Assembly (NCBI GenBank): GCA_002378125.1
Contig: DFRF01000228.1
Coordinates: forward strand, 1 to 25,315
Source of the DNA: Rhodospirillaceae bacterium UBA3470
GTDB lineage: Bacteria; Pseudomonadota; Alphaproteobacteria; Rhodospirillales; Casp-alpha2
DNA length: 25,315 bases
Direction of reading: 5' to 3'
Positions within the stretch are counted from its first letter, which is position 1; every line of letters begins with the position of its first letter. The notes below the pieces were generated by a model. It was not told the DNA's origin and did not search any database. It worked only from the letters and a program-made list of their open reading frames with translations. Shown here one piece after another: positions 7,859 to 15,686 of the stretch. The translations under genes and the position numbers were made by a program.

Positions 7859-9463
7859 TTACTTGTCCAGCCAGACGTTGTCGAGATGCTGGTTCAAGTA
7901 GTGACTTGGCGCAATTTTCCAACCCTTCACATAGGAGCGGTGCGGGTTGATCTTGTACCACCAGAGGGTAATGGCGGCGACCATGGCATCGTCGATCACG
8001 CGCTTTTCGTACTGGCGGATAAGGGCACGCTGCTCCTTCGGATCAGCGGACTTTTCAAGCTTGGCGTAGATCGCGTCAGCCTTGGCGTCACCACCCTGAG
8101 AGTAGTTGTTGCCGGCGGTAGAGAGAAACTTGGTGATGTCCGCAATCGGGTTGATAACCGATTGGCAGTTAAAGTCGATGGACACATCAAAGTCCTTCTT
8201 TTTCCGCAGCGTCGCGTAGAACGGCGGAGAAGGCTGTACGCGCTGTTTTACCTTTGCGCCCAGGCCTTTCTTCCATTGGTCGATCAACCAGGTGCCAACG
8301 ACCTTGTAGGGTTGGTCGACGCCACGGTTATGCAACTCGAAGTTCAGGTTGACGCCGGCTTCTTTCAGAAGCTTTTTCGCTTCTGCACGACTGCCTTTGA
8401 TATCCTTCGAGTAACCAGCCAGCTTGCTCAGTTCTTGTGGTGTAGCCGCGAACTCGTGGTTCGGGTACACAACACCCCCAACGGTCTTCACGATGGCGAT
8501 ACGGCTTAGGTACTTGGACCCGCCCCAGCGGTCGATGGCTAGCGTCAGCGCACGGCGCACGCGAACGTCATCGAAGGGCTTGACCTTGTGGTTTGGCGTC
8601 ATCATCAAGACGCAGTTCCAGTCGCTTTCCTGGACCGTGATCTTGTCGCCCAATGCTTTGACGAGATCGTCGCGGTGTTTGGGAGGGAAACCACGGAATT
8701 CAATGGCGGCGCGGTCACCGCGGATGGCTTGCACGCGAACGGCAAGTTTCGGCGCGGAAATGGCCTTGATGCCATCGAGGTAGGGCTGACCTTTAAAGTG
8801 ATAGTCGGGGTTCTTAACGCCTTCAACGAAGGACCCCTTCTGGTGCTGCACGAACTTGAACGGGCCCGTGCCATTGATGTTCTTCTTGTGCCATTGGTAC
8901 CCGTGGGTGTCCAAATCCTTCTTTGAGTAGATGAAGTTGAACGGCAGCGCCAGAGCCGGAATGAAGGTCCCGGTCGGGAACTTAAGCTTGAAGGTTATCT
9001 GGTAGTCGTTATCGGCCGTGATCGATTCTACGGCCCGAAAGAAGGCTTTGCGGTTACTCGCAACACCTTTCGGCGGGAACACGACTTTGTCCATTGTGGC
9101 TTTAACGTCGTGCGCAGTCATCGGCGTACCGTCATGGAACTTAACGTCCTTGCGGATCTTGAAGGTGAACTTGGTGCCACCTTCTTCCCCTTTTGGCACG
9201 TCGCCTTCGCAGACATCACAGACAAAGTCTGATGGGTCGGCCGGGTTGCTCGGGTTGACGCGGATCAAGGTCGAGTAGAACGGGCGGATTGGATGGATCA
9301 TCCCGAATGTCGACTCAACGTGTCCGTCATAAGACGGGATCTTAGAGCCGACGACGTAATTGAGCACGCCCCCGCTCTTTGGCGCCGCCTCGGCAATACT
9401 GCCGAAGACGAGACCAGCCCCGATCAGGGCCGTCAGCGCTAGTTTGGTGGTCAGATGGGTCAT
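7859..9463 (-). CDS. ABC transporter substrate-binding protein, family 5 (DppA/OppA type)
   Basis: A 534-residue periplasmic solute-binding protein. The N-terminus is a signal peptide (MTHLTTKLALTALIGAGLVF, then an AEA-AP cleavage site near residue 26). The mature part begins GGVLNYVVG and contains the SBP_bac_5 landmarks: FTFKIRKDVKFHDGTPMTAHDV, then GTGPFKF, then VRRALTLAIDR. There is no lipobox Cys, so it should be soluble in the periplasm. A CDVC pair near residue 80 may form a disulfide. The open frame extends upstream to 9628, but the ATG at 9463 has a near-ideal AAGGAG site and begins the signal peptide, so it is the start. It sits inside the importer operon between the second ATPase and the first permease. 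Ligand class cannot be determined; peptides, glycosides and nickel are all carried by relatives. Confidence 0.92.
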   Translation of the reverse strand: MTHLTTKLALTALIGAGLVFGSIAEAAPKSGGVLNYVVGSKIPSYDGHVESTFGMIHPIRPFYSTLIRVNPSNPADPSDFVCDVCEGDVPKGEEGGTKFTFKIRKDVKFHDGTPMTAHDVKATMDKVVFPPKGVASNRKAFFRAVESITADNDYQITFKLKFPTGTFIPALALPFNFIYSKKDLDTHGYQWHKKNINGTGPFKFVQHQKGSFVEGVKNPDYHFKGQPYLDGIKAISAPKLAVRVQAIRGDRAAIEFRGFPPKHRDDLVKALGDKITVQESDWNCVLMMTPNHKVKPFDDVRVRRALTLAIDRWGGSKYLSRIAIVKTVGGVVYPNHEFAATPQELSKLAGYSKDIKGSRAEAKKLLKEAGVNLNFELHNRGVDQPYKVVGTWLIDQWKKGLGAKVKQRVQPSPPFYATLRKKKDFDVSIDFNCQSVINPIADITKFLSTAGNNYSQGGDAKADAIYAKLEKSADPKEQRALIRQYEKRVIDDAMVAAITLWWYKINPHRSYVKGWKIAPSHYLNQHLDNVWLDK

Positions 9464-9488
9464 TTTAGTCTCCTTCCCAGTGAACCAT

Positions 9489-9533
9489 GGAACATTCGAG
9501 TTCCACTTTCGCATGCGACGTCCCAAATTTGGG
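9489..9533. repeat. Cluster of short palindromes upstream of the binding-protein gene
   Basis: The 74-bp gap between the second ATPase gene and the binding-protein gene holds three inverted repeats: GGAAC/GTTCC with a 6-base loop (9489-9504), CGCATGCG (9510-9517) and CCCAAATTTGGG (9522-9533). They could be mRNA hairpins or an internal operator or promoter site. No regulator is identifiable from the sequence. Confidence 0.35.
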
Positions 9534-9537
9534 TAGG

Positions 9538-10572
9538 TCACACCTCCGTGCAGGCCACCCAGTGGCCCGGCTTGACTTCCCGAAACTCGGGAAATTCCTT
9601 TTTGCATCCGTCGTGCGCCGAAGGGCAACGCGGATGGAACACGCAGCCCGACGGCGGATTGATAGGGCTTGGGATTTCGCCCTTGATGATCTGGTGCGCG
9701 CGACCGTTTTCCAGATCAGGATCTGGGATCGGCACGGCTTCCAAAAGTGCGCGGGTGTAGGGATGCAGCGGGTTGTCGAACAACTCGTCGCATTCCGCCA
9801 ATTCGACCATGTGTCCCAGATACATCACGGCCACACGGTGCGAAATGTGACGCACCACACTCAAATCATGTGAGATAAACAGATATGTGAGGCCGAATTC
9901 CTCGCGGAGATCCTCCAGAAGGTTCACCACCTGGGCCTGGATCGATACGTCCAAGGCCGAAACCGCTTCGTCACATATGATGAATTCCGGGTTCATGGCT
10001 AAGGCCCGGGCGATGCCAACACGCTGGCGCTGCCCGCCGGACATTTCGTGCGGATAGCGGTCGGCGAAGTTGGCCTTCAAACCGCATGTGTTCAGCAGTT
10101 CGACGACGCGATTGTTGCGGGCTTCTTCGTCCGGGACAATGTTGTGAACCCGCATGGGCTCAGCGATGATCTCACCGATCTTCATGCGTGGGTTCAGAGA
10201 ACTGAACGGGTCCTGGAAGATCACCTGTATCTTCTTACGAACCTCAACCATCTCCTTGTCGTCCAGGTTCATAAGATCCTGACCGTGGAAGATGATTTCG
10301 CCGCTGGTTGGATCTTCCAGCTTCAGAATACAGCGACCCGTCGTCGTCTTGCCGCATCCTGATTCCCCGACCAGACCAAGGGTTTCGCCCTTCATGATCT
10401 TAAAGCTGATGCCGTCGACGGCCTTCACGTGCGCGATCACGCTTTGAATAAAGACCCCTTCCGTCACCGGGAAGTGCATCTTCAGGTCCTTGAGATCGAT
10501 CAGCACATCGTCCGTCGGCACGCCGCGAAATTGCGCATCTTCGCGCGCGACAGCTTCGTTCGGCGGGCTCAT
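9538..10572 (-). CDS. dppF: Peptide/nickel-type ABC transporter ATP-binding protein, DppF/OppF family
   Basis: A 344-residue ATPase. It carries Walker A GESGCGKTT, a Q-loop in QVIFQDPFSSLNPRMKIGEI, signature MSGGQRQRVGIARAL, Walker B FIICDEAVSALDV and the switch His in FISHDLSVV. The C-terminal oligopeptide/dipeptide extension contains HPYTRALLEAVP and a Cys-rich tail (CVFHPRCPSAHDGC, then VACTEV), which in relatives can bind an Fe-S cluster. The start codon overlaps the stop of the preceding ATPase gene (ATGA) and has GGAGG upstream, which points to translational coupling; the longer open frame to 10692 is an overlap artefact. With the DppD-like partner it energises the two permeases. Family-level symbol; substrate unknown. 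Confidence 0.92.
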   Translation of the reverse strand: MSPPNEAVAREDAQFRGVPTDDVLIDLKDLKMHFPVTEGVFIQSVIAHVKAVDGISFKIMKGETLGLVGESGCGKTTTGRCILKLEDPTSGEIIFHGQDLMNLDDKEMVEVRKKIQVIFQDPFSSLNPRMKIGEIIAEPMRVHNIVPDEEARNNRVVELLNTCGLKANFADRYPHEMSGGQRQRVGIARALAMNPEFIICDEAVSALDVSIQAQVVNLLEDLREEFGLTYLFISHDLSVVRHISHRVAVMYLGHMVELAECDELFDNPLHPYTRALLEAVPIPDPDLENGRAHQIIKGEIPSPINPPSGCVFHPRCPSAHDGCKKEFPEFREVKPGHWVACTEV

Positions 10573-11567
10573 GAGGCCTCCTTCATGGTCGCAGCCACTT
10601 GATCTTTGTTGAAGCACGCGGTGGCGTGGCCGCCTTCGACGGTTTCGAGAGACGGTAAGCCTTCGGCGCATTCTGTTGTCGCAAACCGGCAACGCGGTCG
10701 GAAAGCGCAGCCTTCGTCCAACATGGTCAAATCTGGAGGCTGGCCCTCAACTGGGTCCAATTTCGCCTGGCGTTGCTGGTCCATGCGCGGTACGGACTTC
10801 AAGAGCGCCAGCGTGTAAGGGTGATGTGGGCGGTAATAGATATCGGCGGCGGTTCCGCTTTCAATGATTTTGCCCGCGTACATGACGTTCACGCGATCCG
10901 CGTAGCGCGCCACCACGCCCAGGTTGTGGGTGATGATGATCAACGCGACGCCGAGATCGCGGGTCAGGTTCTTCATGAGTTCGAGGATCTGCGCCTGGAT
11001 CGTCACGTCCAAGGCCGTCGTTGGCTCATCGGCGATAATCAGCTTTGGCTCGCAAGACAATGCCATAGCTATCATGACGCGTTGGCGCATGCCGCCGGAA
11101 AGATGATGCGGATACTGCACCAAGCGCCGCTCCGGTTCGGAAATGCCAACCATTCCTAGCAATTCGACGGCTCTATTGTGCGCGTCTTCTTCGGATATGT
11201 CTGTGTGCGCAAGCATAGTCTCGGTGAGTTGCATGCCGATCGACAGCACTGGGTTCAACGACGTCATCGGTTCCTGGAAGATCATGGAAATGTCCTTGCC
11301 GCGGACATTTCGCATTTCTTCTTCGGAAAGGGCCAACAGGTCCTTGCCCGCGAACCGGATCTCGCCATCGGTAATCTTGCCCGGCGGCCACGGAATGAGC
11401 CGAAGGATGGACATAGCCGTCACCGACTTGCCGCATCCAGATTCCCCGACCACCGCCACGGTTTCCCCTTCGTCAACCGTGTAAGATACTCCGTCGACGG
11501 CTTTGACAACGCCCGCCGTCGTAAAAAACTGCGTTTTTAGCTTGTCGATCTCAAGTAGGCTCGCCAA
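10569..11567 (-). CDS. dppD: Peptide/nickel-type ABC transporter ATP-binding protein, DppD/OppD family (TTG start)
   Basis: A 332-residue ATPase and first gene of the importer operon. Walker A is GESGCGKSV, the Q-loop is in SMIFQEPMTSLNPVLSIG, the signature is LSGGMRQRVMIAMAL, Walker B is LIIADEPTTALDV and the switch His is in IITHNLGVV. The C-terminal oligopeptide-transporter domain has HPYTLALLKSVP and a Cys-rich tail (CAFRPRCRFATTEC). No ATG lies close to the conserved N-terminus. The best start is TTG at 11567, four bases after GGGAGG, giving a normal M-ASLLEIDKL beginning; the open frame to 11777 would add 70 residues unlike the family and run into the divergent promoter region. A TTG start in the leading gene may limit expression. 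Confidence 0.9.
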   Translation of the reverse strand: MASLLEIDKLKTQFFTTAGVVKAVDGVSYTVDEGETVAVVGESGCGKSVTAMSILRLIPWPPGKITDGEIRFAGKDLLALSEEEMRNVRGKDISMIFQEPMTSLNPVLSIGMQLTETMLAHTDISEEDAHNRAVELLGMVGISEPERRLVQYPHHLSGGMRQRVMIAMALSCEPKLIIADEPTTALDVTIQAQILELMKNLTRDLGVALIIITHNLGVVARYADRVNVMYAGKIIESGTAADIYYRPHHPYTLALLKSVPRMDQQRQAKLDPVEGQPPDLTMLDEGCAFRPRCRFATTECAEGLPSLETVEGGHATACFNKDQVAATMKEAS

Positions 11568-11831
11568 TGATCCTCCCTTTCGTGCCGGCCCATTATTTGG
11601 GCATTTCGTCGCACAATCGCCGAAACCGTAGAGTTCGTCCTCAGCGATGTCAAATGGTTCCCGAGACCTAGTGCCACAAGATATATACGAGAAAAACCCA
11701 AGGTTTAGACTTTCACTGAGTGGATTGGTATCTGGCCCAATTTGAGATGTTTTGAAATAGGCCCGGTTTGGCCTCATTCGGAAAGCGAGTTATATCCCAA
11801 ACTTCCATTTAGCGTAGCGAGGAGTACCCCT
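11568..11831. promoter_or_regulatory. Divergent intergenic region between importer operon and catabolic block
   Basis: This is the only divergent spacer in the window (264 bp) and is noticeably AT-richer than its flanks. It must hold the promoter for the importer operon on the minus strand and that for the decarboxylase-like gene block on the plus strand. I see no coding signal in it. A TATATA element lies near 11680-11690, but no convincing -35 partner for the minus promoter was found. Confidence 0.5.
11768..11796 (+). promoter_or_regulatory. Candidate sigma-70-type promoter for the plus-strand catabolic block
   Basis: TTGGCC (11768-11773), a 17-base spacer and TATATC (11791-11796) match -35 and -10 consensus at about four positions each. 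They would place transcription start around 11803, giving a short leader with the GAGGAG ribosome binding site before ATG 11832. Assigned by eye only. Confidence 0.35.
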
Positions 11832-12239
11832 ATGGTAAGCGATCAATACGAAGCTGGATTGAAGGAACGGACCGAGGTTTTGGGGCCGGAATATGTCGAA
11901 AGGGCCGTCGCCGGTGCCGACAATTTCAACCGCGATTTCCAACAGATCGTCACCGAATACTGTTGGGGTGGCACCTGGGGCCGCGGTGTGCTGGAGCGCA
12001 AGAACCGTTCCGTTCTAAACTTGGGAATGCTGGCCGCGCTCGGCAAGTCGCACGAATTCAAACTGCATTTTCGGGGCGCTATCAACAACGGCCTGACCTT
12101 AGAGGAACTGCGCGAGGTGCTGATCCAGATCGCCGTTTACTGCGGTATTCCGGTCGGTGTTGAGGCTTTTCGCAACGCCCGCGAGGTCCTGGAGGACATG
12201 AATATCGACACCTCAAGCATGGATCCGGGGAAATCTTGA
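11832..12239 (+). CDS. Carboxymuconolactone decarboxylase (CMD) family protein
   Basis: A 135-residue single-domain protein of PcaC length. The central motif runs WGRGVLERKNRSVLNLGML, then AALGKSHEFKLHFRGAINNG, then LTLEELREVLIQIAVYCGIP, matching the gamma-carboxymuconolactone decarboxylase family fold, including the conserved His79. It has Cys44 and Cys104, but not the CxxC pair of the AhpD peroxidase branch, so a decarboxylase-like or tautomerase-like role is likelier. ATG 11832 has GAGGAG upstream; the longer frame from 11742 overlaps the putative promoter. Its TGA overlaps the ATG of the next gene (TGATG), so the two are translationally coupled. PcaC acts in protocatechuate degradation, but no other pca genes are visible, so the substrate is open. 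Confidence 0.85.
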   Translation: MVSDQYEAGLKERTEVLGPEYVERAVAGADNFNRDFQQIVTEYCWGGTWGRGVLERKNRSVLNLGMLAALGKSHEFKLHFRGAINNGLTLEELREVLIQIAVYCGIPVGVEAFRNAREVLEDMNIDTSSMDPGKS

Positions 12240-13108
12240 TGCCAGAACAGTTTGGATTTATTGGCCTCGGCCAGATGGGTGGGCCCATGGCCGGAAACAT
12301 TGCGGCCAAGGGCTTCCCGCTAACGGTCTACGACAAGGCCGGTACGCAAGGCCTGGCCCCGGAAGGCGCTCAGTTGGGTGCGAATGCTGCCGATGTAGCC
12401 CGCGCCGCCGATACGGTGTTCCTCTCTGTTCCCGACGGAAAGGTGTCGTTGTTTGTTGTCGATGAGATCATCGCTAGTGAGGACCGCCGTGCCGACGTAA
12501 TCATCGACCTTTCGACTATTGGCCCTGATGCTGCGCGGGAGGCAGATGCGCGATGCAAAGCGGTTGGCATCACCTATATCGACGCGCCGGTGAGCGGCGG
12601 CCAGGCAGGGGCTCGTGCCGGCACCATCACGGTGATGCTTGCCGGGCCCAGGGCGGTCGTAGACGCTCACCAAGATGTCCTGCACGGGTTCGCCAAGAAC
12701 CCATTCCACGTTGGCGAGGAACCGGGCCAGGGCCAAGCCGTGAAAATTCTGAACAACTTCCTTTCCGGAACCGCCATGGCGGCCAGCACGGAAGCCGTGT
12801 TGTACGGCCTGTCGCAAGGCATCGACATGAAAACCATACTGGATGTCGTCAACGTCTCGACCGGCCAAAACACTGCAACCGCGGACAAGTTCCCGAAGCG
12901 TATCCTGACGGAGACGTTCGATACGGGTTTCGCCACGGCGTTGTTGACCAAGGATGTGAACTTGTTTCTGGACAACGCCAGGGAAGCTGGTACGCCGACC
13001 AAGATTGCTCAGGCCATCAGCGAGGTCTGGGATGAAACTAACGAGGCCCTGCCGGGTTCCGACATTACCATGGTATACAAATATCTTCGCGACGGGGCCG
13101 GGGAGTAG
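12239..13108 (+). CDS. NAD(P)-dependent 3-hydroxyisobutyrate dehydrogenase-family enzyme
   Basis: A 289-residue beta-hydroxyacid dehydrogenase. The N-terminal Rossmann motif is GFIGLGQMGGPMA (residues 6-18). The substrate-binding signature is DAPVSGGQAGARAGT (115-129), and the catalytic Lys lies in GQAVKILNNF (about Lys169). The C-terminal all-alpha domain contains LTKDVNLFLDNAREAGTP. Family members oxidise 3-hydroxyisobutyrate, tartronate semialdehyde, gamma-hydroxybutyrate and similar acids, or reduce the aldehydes. The ATG shares bases with the stop of the CMD gene; a TTG three bases earlier is possible but less likely. It is the second gene of a three-gene plus-strand block, which suggests a step in degradation of a hydroxylated or branched acid. 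Confidence 0.9.
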   Translation: MPEQFGFIGLGQMGGPMAGNIAAKGFPLTVYDKAGTQGLAPEGAQLGANAADVARAADTVFLSVPDGKVSLFVVDEIIASEDRRADVIIDLSTIGPDAAREADARCKAVGITYIDAPVSGGQAGARAGTITVMLAGPRAVVDAHQDVLHGFAKNPFHVGEEPGQGQAVKILNNFLSGTAMAASTEAVLYGLSQGIDMKTILDVVNVSTGQNTATADKFPKRILTETFDTGFATALLTKDVNLFLDNAREAGTPTKIAQAISEVWDETNEALPGSDITMVYKYLRDGAGE

Positions 13109-13152
13109 GCCCGGACCCTAGAGAACGACACTAATGAATTGGAGAGCCGACC

Positions 13153-13884
13153 ATGAACCGCCTCGACGATAAGATTGCTGTCATTACGGGCGGTGCGCAC
13201 GGCCAGGGCGCTGCCGAGGCGGAATTGTTTATTGCCGCCGGCGCGCAGGTTGTGATCACCGATATAGATGGGGAAGGCGGCGTTGCCACTGCCCAGCGGT
13301 TGGGTGCGGCATGCCAATTTATGGCACATGACGTGGCGTCCGAGGATGCCTGGACCCGTGTGATCGGGGATGTTGTCGATCGGTATGGGCGCATCGATGT
13401 CTTGGTTAACAACGCAGGGATCTTTCGCGTTCTCGGATTGGAGGAGACGTCCTTAGATGTTTGGAATGAATTGGTCGCCATTAATCAGACTGGCGTCTTT
13501 CTCGGCATGCGCGCGGTGGCGCCGGTGATGAAGGAACAGCGAAGCGGCGCGATGGTGAACATCTCCTCCATTGCCGGGCTGGTGGCATCAGCCCGGGCCC
13601 ATGCCTATTCGGCAACTAAGTGGGCAGTTCGGGGCATGAGCAAATCTGCCGCCGTGGAACTTGGCCCCTTTGGTATCCGAGTGAACTCGGTGCACCCGGG
13701 TTTTATCGACACCCAGATGCTCGACGAGTTCGGGCCGCTACGTGACAAGCTCGCCGAGAAAGTGCCCTTAGGCCGAATGGCGGACGCCACCGAGGTGGCC
13801 CGCTTGGTTCTGTTCCTGGCATCCGATGATGCGGCCTACTGTTCCGGTCATGAATTCGTGGTTGATGGTGCCACGCGGAGCTGA
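13153..13884 (+). CDS. Short-chain dehydrogenase/reductase (SDR), classical type
   Basis: A 243-residue classical SDR. The cofactor motif is TGGAHGQG (residues 12-19), with Asp37 at the end of the second strand (TDID) favouring NAD(H). NNAG is at 86-89. The catalytic residues are Asn111, Ser138/139 in VNISSIAG, and Tyr152/Lys156 in AYSATKWA. The C-terminus closes with the usual SGHEFVVDGA strand. Related enzymes oxidise secondary alcohols or reduce ketones (3-oxoacyl, steroid or sugar substrates). It starts 44 bp after the dehydrogenase gene with GGAGA before the ATG, so it is probably the last gene of the block. It converges on the alpha-hydroxy-acid oxidase gene 57 bp away; no clear terminator hairpin was found between them. 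Confidence 0.9.
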   Translation: MNRLDDKIAVITGGAHGQGAAEAELFIAAGAQVVITDIDGEGGVATAQRLGAACQFMAHDVASEDAWTRVIGDVVDRYGRIDVLVNNAGIFRVLGLEETSLDVWNELVAINQTGVFLGMRAVAPVMKEQRSGAMVNISSIAGLVASARAHAYSATKWAVRGMSKSAAVELGPFGIRVNSVHPGFIDTQMLDEFGPLRDKLAEKVPLGRMADATEVARLVLFLASDDAAYCSGHEFVVDGATRS

Positions 13885-13941
13885 AAACTCGAACCCGAAA
13901 GGCTAGTGTCTGACTGCTCCCATCGCGGGATGTGGGGCGGA

Positions 13942-15066
13942 TCAGTAGCCCTCTTCGATAAGGGGGAAGCAGCTCAACACATGTGGCTCACGCACCTCGA
14001 TGGCATTCGGGTGGAGATGCGAAGCGTCCAGTTCCGCGTAGCTGGTGACGCCAAGCATGCCGAGCGCGGCGCGGACTTCGTCCTCCAGGATTTCCAACGC
14101 ACGGACCAGGGCCCGCGCACCACCAGCGGCGATGGCCATACCTTGGAACCGGCCCATACCCACCGCGTCAGCGCCCAGCGCCATGGCCTTGACCAAGTCG
14201 GCGCCGCGCATGATGCCGCCGTCCAACATGACCTTGGCCTTGCCGTCTACCGCCGAAACTACTTCGGGCAACACATCTAGGCCGCCGCGTCCGTGATCCA
14301 GTTGCCGGCCCCCGTGGTTGGAAACGTAGACCACGTCGATGCCGTTCTCGACGCACACCTGGGCATCCTCAGCCGTGGCAATACCCTTGAGGATAATTGG
14401 AATATCGAATTTGTCCTGGACCCGTTTCACGTCGTCCCAGCTGAATCGCATCTGATGGTCTTCGTTATAGCCGGCAAGGCGGCGGCCGGTGGTCACGTAG
14501 CGCTTTGCCAGGTCGCGCTCTCGTTTGGAGTAGTAATCCAGGTCCACCGTGAAAGCGAAGGCGATGAAGCCGTTATCCATGGCCCGTTTCACGTGGTCAT
14601 CAACGAAGTTGGCATCACCGCGCACATAGAGCTGGAAAATCTTTGGGTGGTTCGGCGCGGCGGCGGCCACGTCCTCGAGGCCAGGCGCACAGACGGAGCT
14701 CAGCATATGTAAACACCCAAACTCGGCCGCCGCTTTGGTCGGGCCCGCGCCCGCCTCGACATCAAAGTCTTGCATGGATCCTATAGGCGCCAAAACGACC
14801 GGCAGGCGAAGTTTCTGGTTCAAGAATTCGGCACTTGCGTCAACATACTCCACGTCGCGCAGCACTCGTGGTCGGAAGGCCATACTGTCAAGCGCCTGGC
14901 GGTTTCGTCGGCACGTAGTTTCCGTGTAGGCTGCGCCGAACAGGTAGTCCCAGGCGTTCTGGTCCAACTTTGCCTTCGCCGCCTTGGCGAACTCTTGCAG
15001 TGTTTCGTAGTCTTGCAGTTCCACGTGAGGCAGATCGGTTTCGAAGTCTTCTTTCTGTTCGGCCAT
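13942..15066 (-). CDS. FMN-dependent alpha-hydroxy-acid oxidase/dehydrogenase (LldD/glycolate oxidase family)
   Basis: A 374-residue TIM-barrel flavoprotein, normal length for the family. Landmarks are a VVLAPIGSM strand, FQLYVRG, TVDLDYYSKRERD (family TVD motif), LKGI with the FMN-contacting Lys, and the catalytic signature VSNHGGRQLD with His251 and Arg254. The FMN phosphate-binding segments DGGIMRG and GRFQGM follow. Enzymes of this family oxidise L-lactate, glycolate, mandelate or other 2-hydroxy acids to 2-oxo acids. No membrane-anchoring segment is obvious. The start lies 11 bp after the RraA-family gene stop, so the two form an operon; a 2-oxo acid made here could in principle be linked to the aldolase. 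Substrate cannot be assigned. Confidence 0.9.
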   Translation of the reverse strand: MAEQKEDFETDLPHVELQDYETLQEFAKAAKAKLDQNAWDYLFGAAYTETTCRRNRQALDSMAFRPRVLRDVEYVDASAEFLNQKLRLPVVLAPIGSMQDFDVEAGAGPTKAAAEFGCLHMLSSVCAPGLEDVAAAAPNHPKIFQLYVRGDANFVDDHVKRAMDNGFIAFAFTVDLDYYSKRERDLAKRYVTTGRRLAGYNEDHQMRFSWDDVKRVQDKFDIPIILKGIATAEDAQVCVENGIDVVYVSNHGGRQLDHGRGGLDVLPEVVSAVDGKAKVMLDGGIMRGADLVKAMALGADAVGMGRFQGMAIAAGGARALVRALEILEDEVRAALGMLGVTSYAELDASHLHPNAIEVREPHVLSCFPLIEEGY

Positions 15067-15077
15067 TATCTCTGAGC

Positions 15078-15578
15078 CTACTCGTGTACAGGATTATCGA
15101 GGATGATCACACAATCGCGGTCCGCGTAGCAGTAATCGCCCTGGTGAATTTCGATGCCGCCCATGTTGAGTGTGACGTTCGCGCGTCCGGCATCCTCGCC
15201 GCGAAAGGGCCGCATAGCGGTCACATGCGTCGCTTTGACGCCAAAATCCAAACCCGTGAATTCATGACTGTCGCGGATAGCGCCATGGAAGATCAGACCG
15301 GCCCAGCCTGCTGCTTGGGCGTCGGCGGCGATGTTGCCGCCGCAGAGCGCGCGGCGCGCTGAGCCGCGACCGTCGACGATCAGCACCTTGCCTTCGCCGC
15401 CTTGGTTGATCAGGTCCATGATCCCCTTGTTAGATTCGAAGGTGGAAAAGGTCACCACTTCGCCATGGAAGTCCTCGCGTGCAGCGAAATCGTGGAACTG
15501 CAATTCGCAAACGCGGGCTTCAAACTCGAAATCGTCACAGATATCAGCGGTGCGGATGACAGTGCGCGCGTCGCTCAT
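15078..15578 (-). CDS. RraA family protein (HMG/CHA aldolase-like)
   Basis: A 166-residue full-length RraA-fold protein: RTADICDDFE at the N-terminus, KVLIVDGRGSARRALCGGNIAA in the middle, then GWAGLIFHGAIRDSHE with the Arg102-Asp103 pair that binds substrate and metal in the aldolase members, and GDYCYADRDCVIIL near the end. The fold covers both RNase E inhibitors (RraA) and class II 4-hydroxy-4-methyl-2-oxoglutarate / 4-carboxy-4-hydroxy-2-oxoadipate aldolases. The retained G-N and R-D motif residues and the catabolic neighbours favour aldolase or oxaloacetate-decarboxylase-like chemistry, but this is an inference. The ATG has GGGAGG upstream and overlaps by ATGA a short remnant of an upstream frame, suggesting it was once coupled to another gene. 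Confidence 0.85.
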   Translation of the reverse strand: MSDARTVIRTADICDDFEFEARVCELQFHDFAAREDFHGEVVTFSTFESNKGIMDLINQGGEGKVLIVDGRGSARRALCGGNIAADAQAAGWAGLIFHGAIRDSHEFTGLDFGVKATHVTAMRPFRGEDAGRANVTLNMGGIEIHQGDYCYADRDCVIILDNPVHE

Positions 15579-15637
15579 GCTGTGGCCTCCCTGACCAGGT
15601 CCGTCACCAGACTAAGGGCCTTTTCCAGATGGAGCAA
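15575..15637 (-). pseudogene. Possible 3' remnant of a deleted gene coupled to the RraA-family gene
   Basis: On the minus strand, 20 codons (ending LEKALSLVTDLVREATA) run to a TGA that overlaps the RraA ATG as ATGA, the same coupling used elsewhere in this window. An in-frame TAA lies immediately upstream (15638-15640), so it cannot be a whole gene. The amphipathic helical look and GC-rich third positions suggest the C-terminus of a lost gene. The family was not recognised. Confidence 0.35.
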
Positions 15638-15686
15638 TTAACACTAAACCAGAGGCATCAGCCAATCATTTCAAATTCCCACCGTA

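Noticed and set aside
9464..9628. Upstream extension of the binding-protein frame
   Set aside because: It would overlap the DppF-like gene by 91 bp and bury the signal peptide; ATG 9463 has a strong ribosome binding site.
11568..11777. Upstream extension of the DppD-like frame to an ATG-type start at 11777
   Set aside because: The extra 70 residues do not resemble the ATPase family and overlap the divergent promoter region; the TTG at 11567 has a ribosome binding site and matches the family N-terminus.
13885..13941. Possible bidirectional terminator between the convergent SDR and hydroxy-acid oxidase genes
   Set aside because: Only an interrupted CCCATC/GATGTGGG pairing is visible, with no T-run on either strand.
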